Shown in pieces: positions 5,105 to 6,368 of a DNA stretch of 6,368 nt (within the stretch, counting starts at the first letter, position 1; each line of letters opens with the position of its first letter). The notes under the pieces are model-generated. The model did no database searches, was not told the DNA's origin, and worked only from the letters and a program-made list of their open reading frames with translations. The stretch spans positions 1 through 6,368 of the forward strand of contig JBCDCZ010000268.1 of the NCBI GenBank assembly GCA_039180865.1. The letters are read 5' to 3'. Made by a program: the position numbers and the translations under genes. The stretch comes from JBCDCU01 sp039180865. Lineage in GTDB: Bacteria; Pseudomonadota; Alphaproteobacteria; Rhizobiales; JACESI01.

Positions 5105-6130
5105 ATGCTTAATTCGCCGCAGCGTCCTAAAATCGATATCGACCCGATTGTCAATCATACCCGTATGCGGAGAAACCGCCGGACGGATTGGGGCCGAAGA
5201 CTTGTGCGCGAAAACACGCTGAGCGTGGACGATCTGATTTGGCCCATCTTCCTGACGGATGGGAAAGACGGAAGTTCTCCCGTCCCCTCCATGCCGGGTG
5301 TTGAGCGTCATACTGTTAATCGTGCCGTCGGTCTCGCGAAAGAAGCCGCCGATCTTGGAATTCCTGTGATTGCGCTTTTTCCCAATACCGATCCGGCACG
5401 GCGAGACGAACACGGATCAGAGGCGCTCAATCCCGATAATCTCGTGTGCTGCGCCTGTCGTGCGATAAAGGACGCTGGCGTATCCGTTGGCCTCATGACG
5501 GATGTTGCGCTCGATCCGTATACCAGCCACGGCCATGACGGTGTGATGGCGGGCGAGACGATCCTCAACGATGAAACGGTCCATATTCTCTGTCAGCAGG
5601 CTCTCAATCAAGCGCAAGCAGGTGCGGATATCATCTCGCCATCCGACATGATGGATGGTCGGATCGGGGCGATCCGGCGCAGCCTTGACGGCGATGGTTT
5701 CGAAGATATTCAGATTCTATCCTATGCCGCGAAATATGCGTCCGCGTTTTACGGCCCGTTCCGGGATGCGGTCGGGACCAATCAGACCCTCATCGGGGAC
5801 AAGCGCACCTATCAGATGGATCCGGGCAACACCGATGAAGCGATCCGGGAAGTCGCGCTCGATCTCGATGAAGGGGCGGATCTCATCATGGTCAAGCCTG
5901 GGATGCCCTATCTCGACATCATACACCGTGTGAAAGCGGAGTTCGGTGTGCCGACCTTTGCGTATCAGGTTTCCGGTGAATACGCGATGATGATGGCAGC
6001 AGCCGAAAATGGCTGGCTTGACGGAGAGCGCGTCATGTTCGAGAGCCTCCTCGCTTTCAAAAGGGCGGGCGCGGACGGAGTTTTGAGCTATTTTGCGCCA
6101 AGGGTCGCGCGTCTTCTTAATGACAAATAA
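5105..6130 (+). CDS. hemB: Delta-aminolevulinic acid dehydratase (porphobilinogen synthase)
   Basis: This 341-residue cytoplasmic enzyme joins two 5-aminolevulinate molecules into porphobilinogen, an early step toward haem and other tetrapyrroles. The whole TIM-barrel family pattern is present: RMRRNRRTDWGRRLVREN (20-37), DDLIWPIF (42-49), MPGV (63-66), DVALDPYTSHGHDG (133-146), ISPSDMMDGRIGAIR (177-191), and the two Schiff-base lysines Lys210 (SYAAKYASAFYGPFRDA) and Lys264 (MVKPGMPYLD). Then come AYQVSGEYAMM (286-296) and the C-terminal FKRAGADGVLSYFA. The metal site has aspartates and alanine instead of the three cysteines of zinc enzymes, so it should be a magnesium/potassium-type enzyme. 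The ATG at 5105 is the first possible start after the in-frame TGA at 5069-5071; it has only a weak AGG 8 bases upstream. The start is preceded by a hairpin-rich leader and followed by an RDD-type gene. Confidence 0.98.
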   Translation: MLNSPQRPKIDIDPIVNHTRMRRNRRTDWGRRLVRENTLSVDDLIWPIFLTDGKDGSSPVPSMPGVERHTVNRAVGLAKEAADLGIPVIALFPNTDPARRDEHGSEALNPDNLVCCACRAIKDAGVSVGLMTDVALDPYTSHGHDGVMAGETILNDETVHILCQQALNQAQAGADIISPSDMMDGRIGAIRRSLDGDGFEDIQILSYAAKYASAFYGPFRDAVGTNQTLIGDKRTYQMDPGNTDEAIREVALDLDEGADLIMVKPGMPYLDIIHRVKAEFGVPTFAYQVSGEYAMMMAAAENGWLDGERVMFESLLAFKRAGADGVLSYFAPRVARLLNDK

Positions 6131-6245
6131 TCAGGTTATCCGCAGGACGCTGGATCTTGCGGGCGCACGCTCGACTACCCACGTATAAAACAAGAGAAAT
6201 CGACTTATTGCCGGGGTCTTTAGAACCCGCAGACAGGAAAAACGC
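6131..6245 (+). other. hemB to RDD-gene spacer with a small hairpin
   Basis: This 115-bp spacer holds one stem-loop, CCGCAGG (6140-6146) with CTTGCGG (6156-6162), 7 pairs including one G-U. No T-run follows, so read-through from hemB into the next gene is likely. No separate promoter is obvious. Confidence 0.35.
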
Positions 6246-6368
6246 GTGATACAACCTCAAACAGATCACAGCCATCAGGCGGGCCGCGACGATGTCTTCG
6301 ACTATCCGGGAAATCAAGCGCTCTTTGAAGCGACCCTATCTCGGCGTGCCCTTGCTTTTGTTATCGAC
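6246..6368 (+). CDS. RDD family membrane protein, N-terminal fragment (runs off the window)
   Basis: An open frame starts at GTG 6246, with AGGA 7 bases upstream, and continues to the window edge (41 codons seen). The visible N-terminus is polar and cytoplasmic in character (IQPQTDHSHQAGRDDVFDY), then reads EATLSRRALAFVID. The S-R-R-x-x-A-F-x-I-D pattern is how RDD-family proteins begin their first transmembrane helix, with the family's conserved Arg and Asp. RDD proteins are multi-pass membrane proteins; some have been linked to ion transport, but the role here is unknown. From memory, an RDD gene follows hemB in many alphaproteobacteria, which supports the call. Only the first 41 residues are visible, so other membrane families cannot be excluded. 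Confidence 0.7.
   Translation, partial: MIQPQTDHSHQAGRDDVFDYPGNQALFEATLSRRALAFVID

Overview
The window looks like chromosomal housekeeping DNA from an alphaproteobacterium of moderate GC content. Four things point that way: a MarR-type regulator that closely resembles LdtR, a small DUF6898-like protein upstream of glyA, a HemB with the aspartate-rich (zinc-independent) metal site, and an apparent hemB to RDD-protein gene order. I would lean toward Hyphomicrobiales or a neighbouring order, but no single feature fixes the family. I see no mobile elements, tRNA, rRNA or CRISPR arrays, and no gene with foreign-looking composition.

Left part (1-2653), all on the minus strand and read right to left: an L,D-transpeptidase with a twin-arginine signal peptide (1409-2653), a small DUF6898-like protein (969-1232), and the 5' part of glyA (serine hydroxymethyltransferase, 738 down to the window edge). 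A divergent intergenic region of about 206 bp separates the transpeptidase from a plus-strand DUF1295 membrane protein (2860-3663). That gene converges with the LdtR-like regulator on the minus strand (3701-4213). The regulator's intrinsic terminator lies inside the last codons of the DUF1295 gene.

Right part (4366-6368): a small four-helix membrane protein, probably DUF6163, sits on the minus strand just upstream of ldtR. It is divergent from hemB (5105-6130, plus), with a 262-bp region between them that contains several inverted repeats. After hemB comes the start of an RDD-family membrane protein that runs off the window.

Functionally, the most coherent group is the cell-envelope set: the L,D-transpeptidase makes 3-3 peptidoglycan cross-links, and the LdtR-like regulator is the likely controller of that gene. 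Two membrane proteins of unknown function sit alongside. GlyA (one-carbon and glycine metabolism) and HemB (tetrapyrrole synthesis) are unrelated housekeeping neighbours. The least explained parts are non-coding: repeats in the ldtR promoter region and a hairpin-rich leader before hemB. I found no clearly new multi-gene system.
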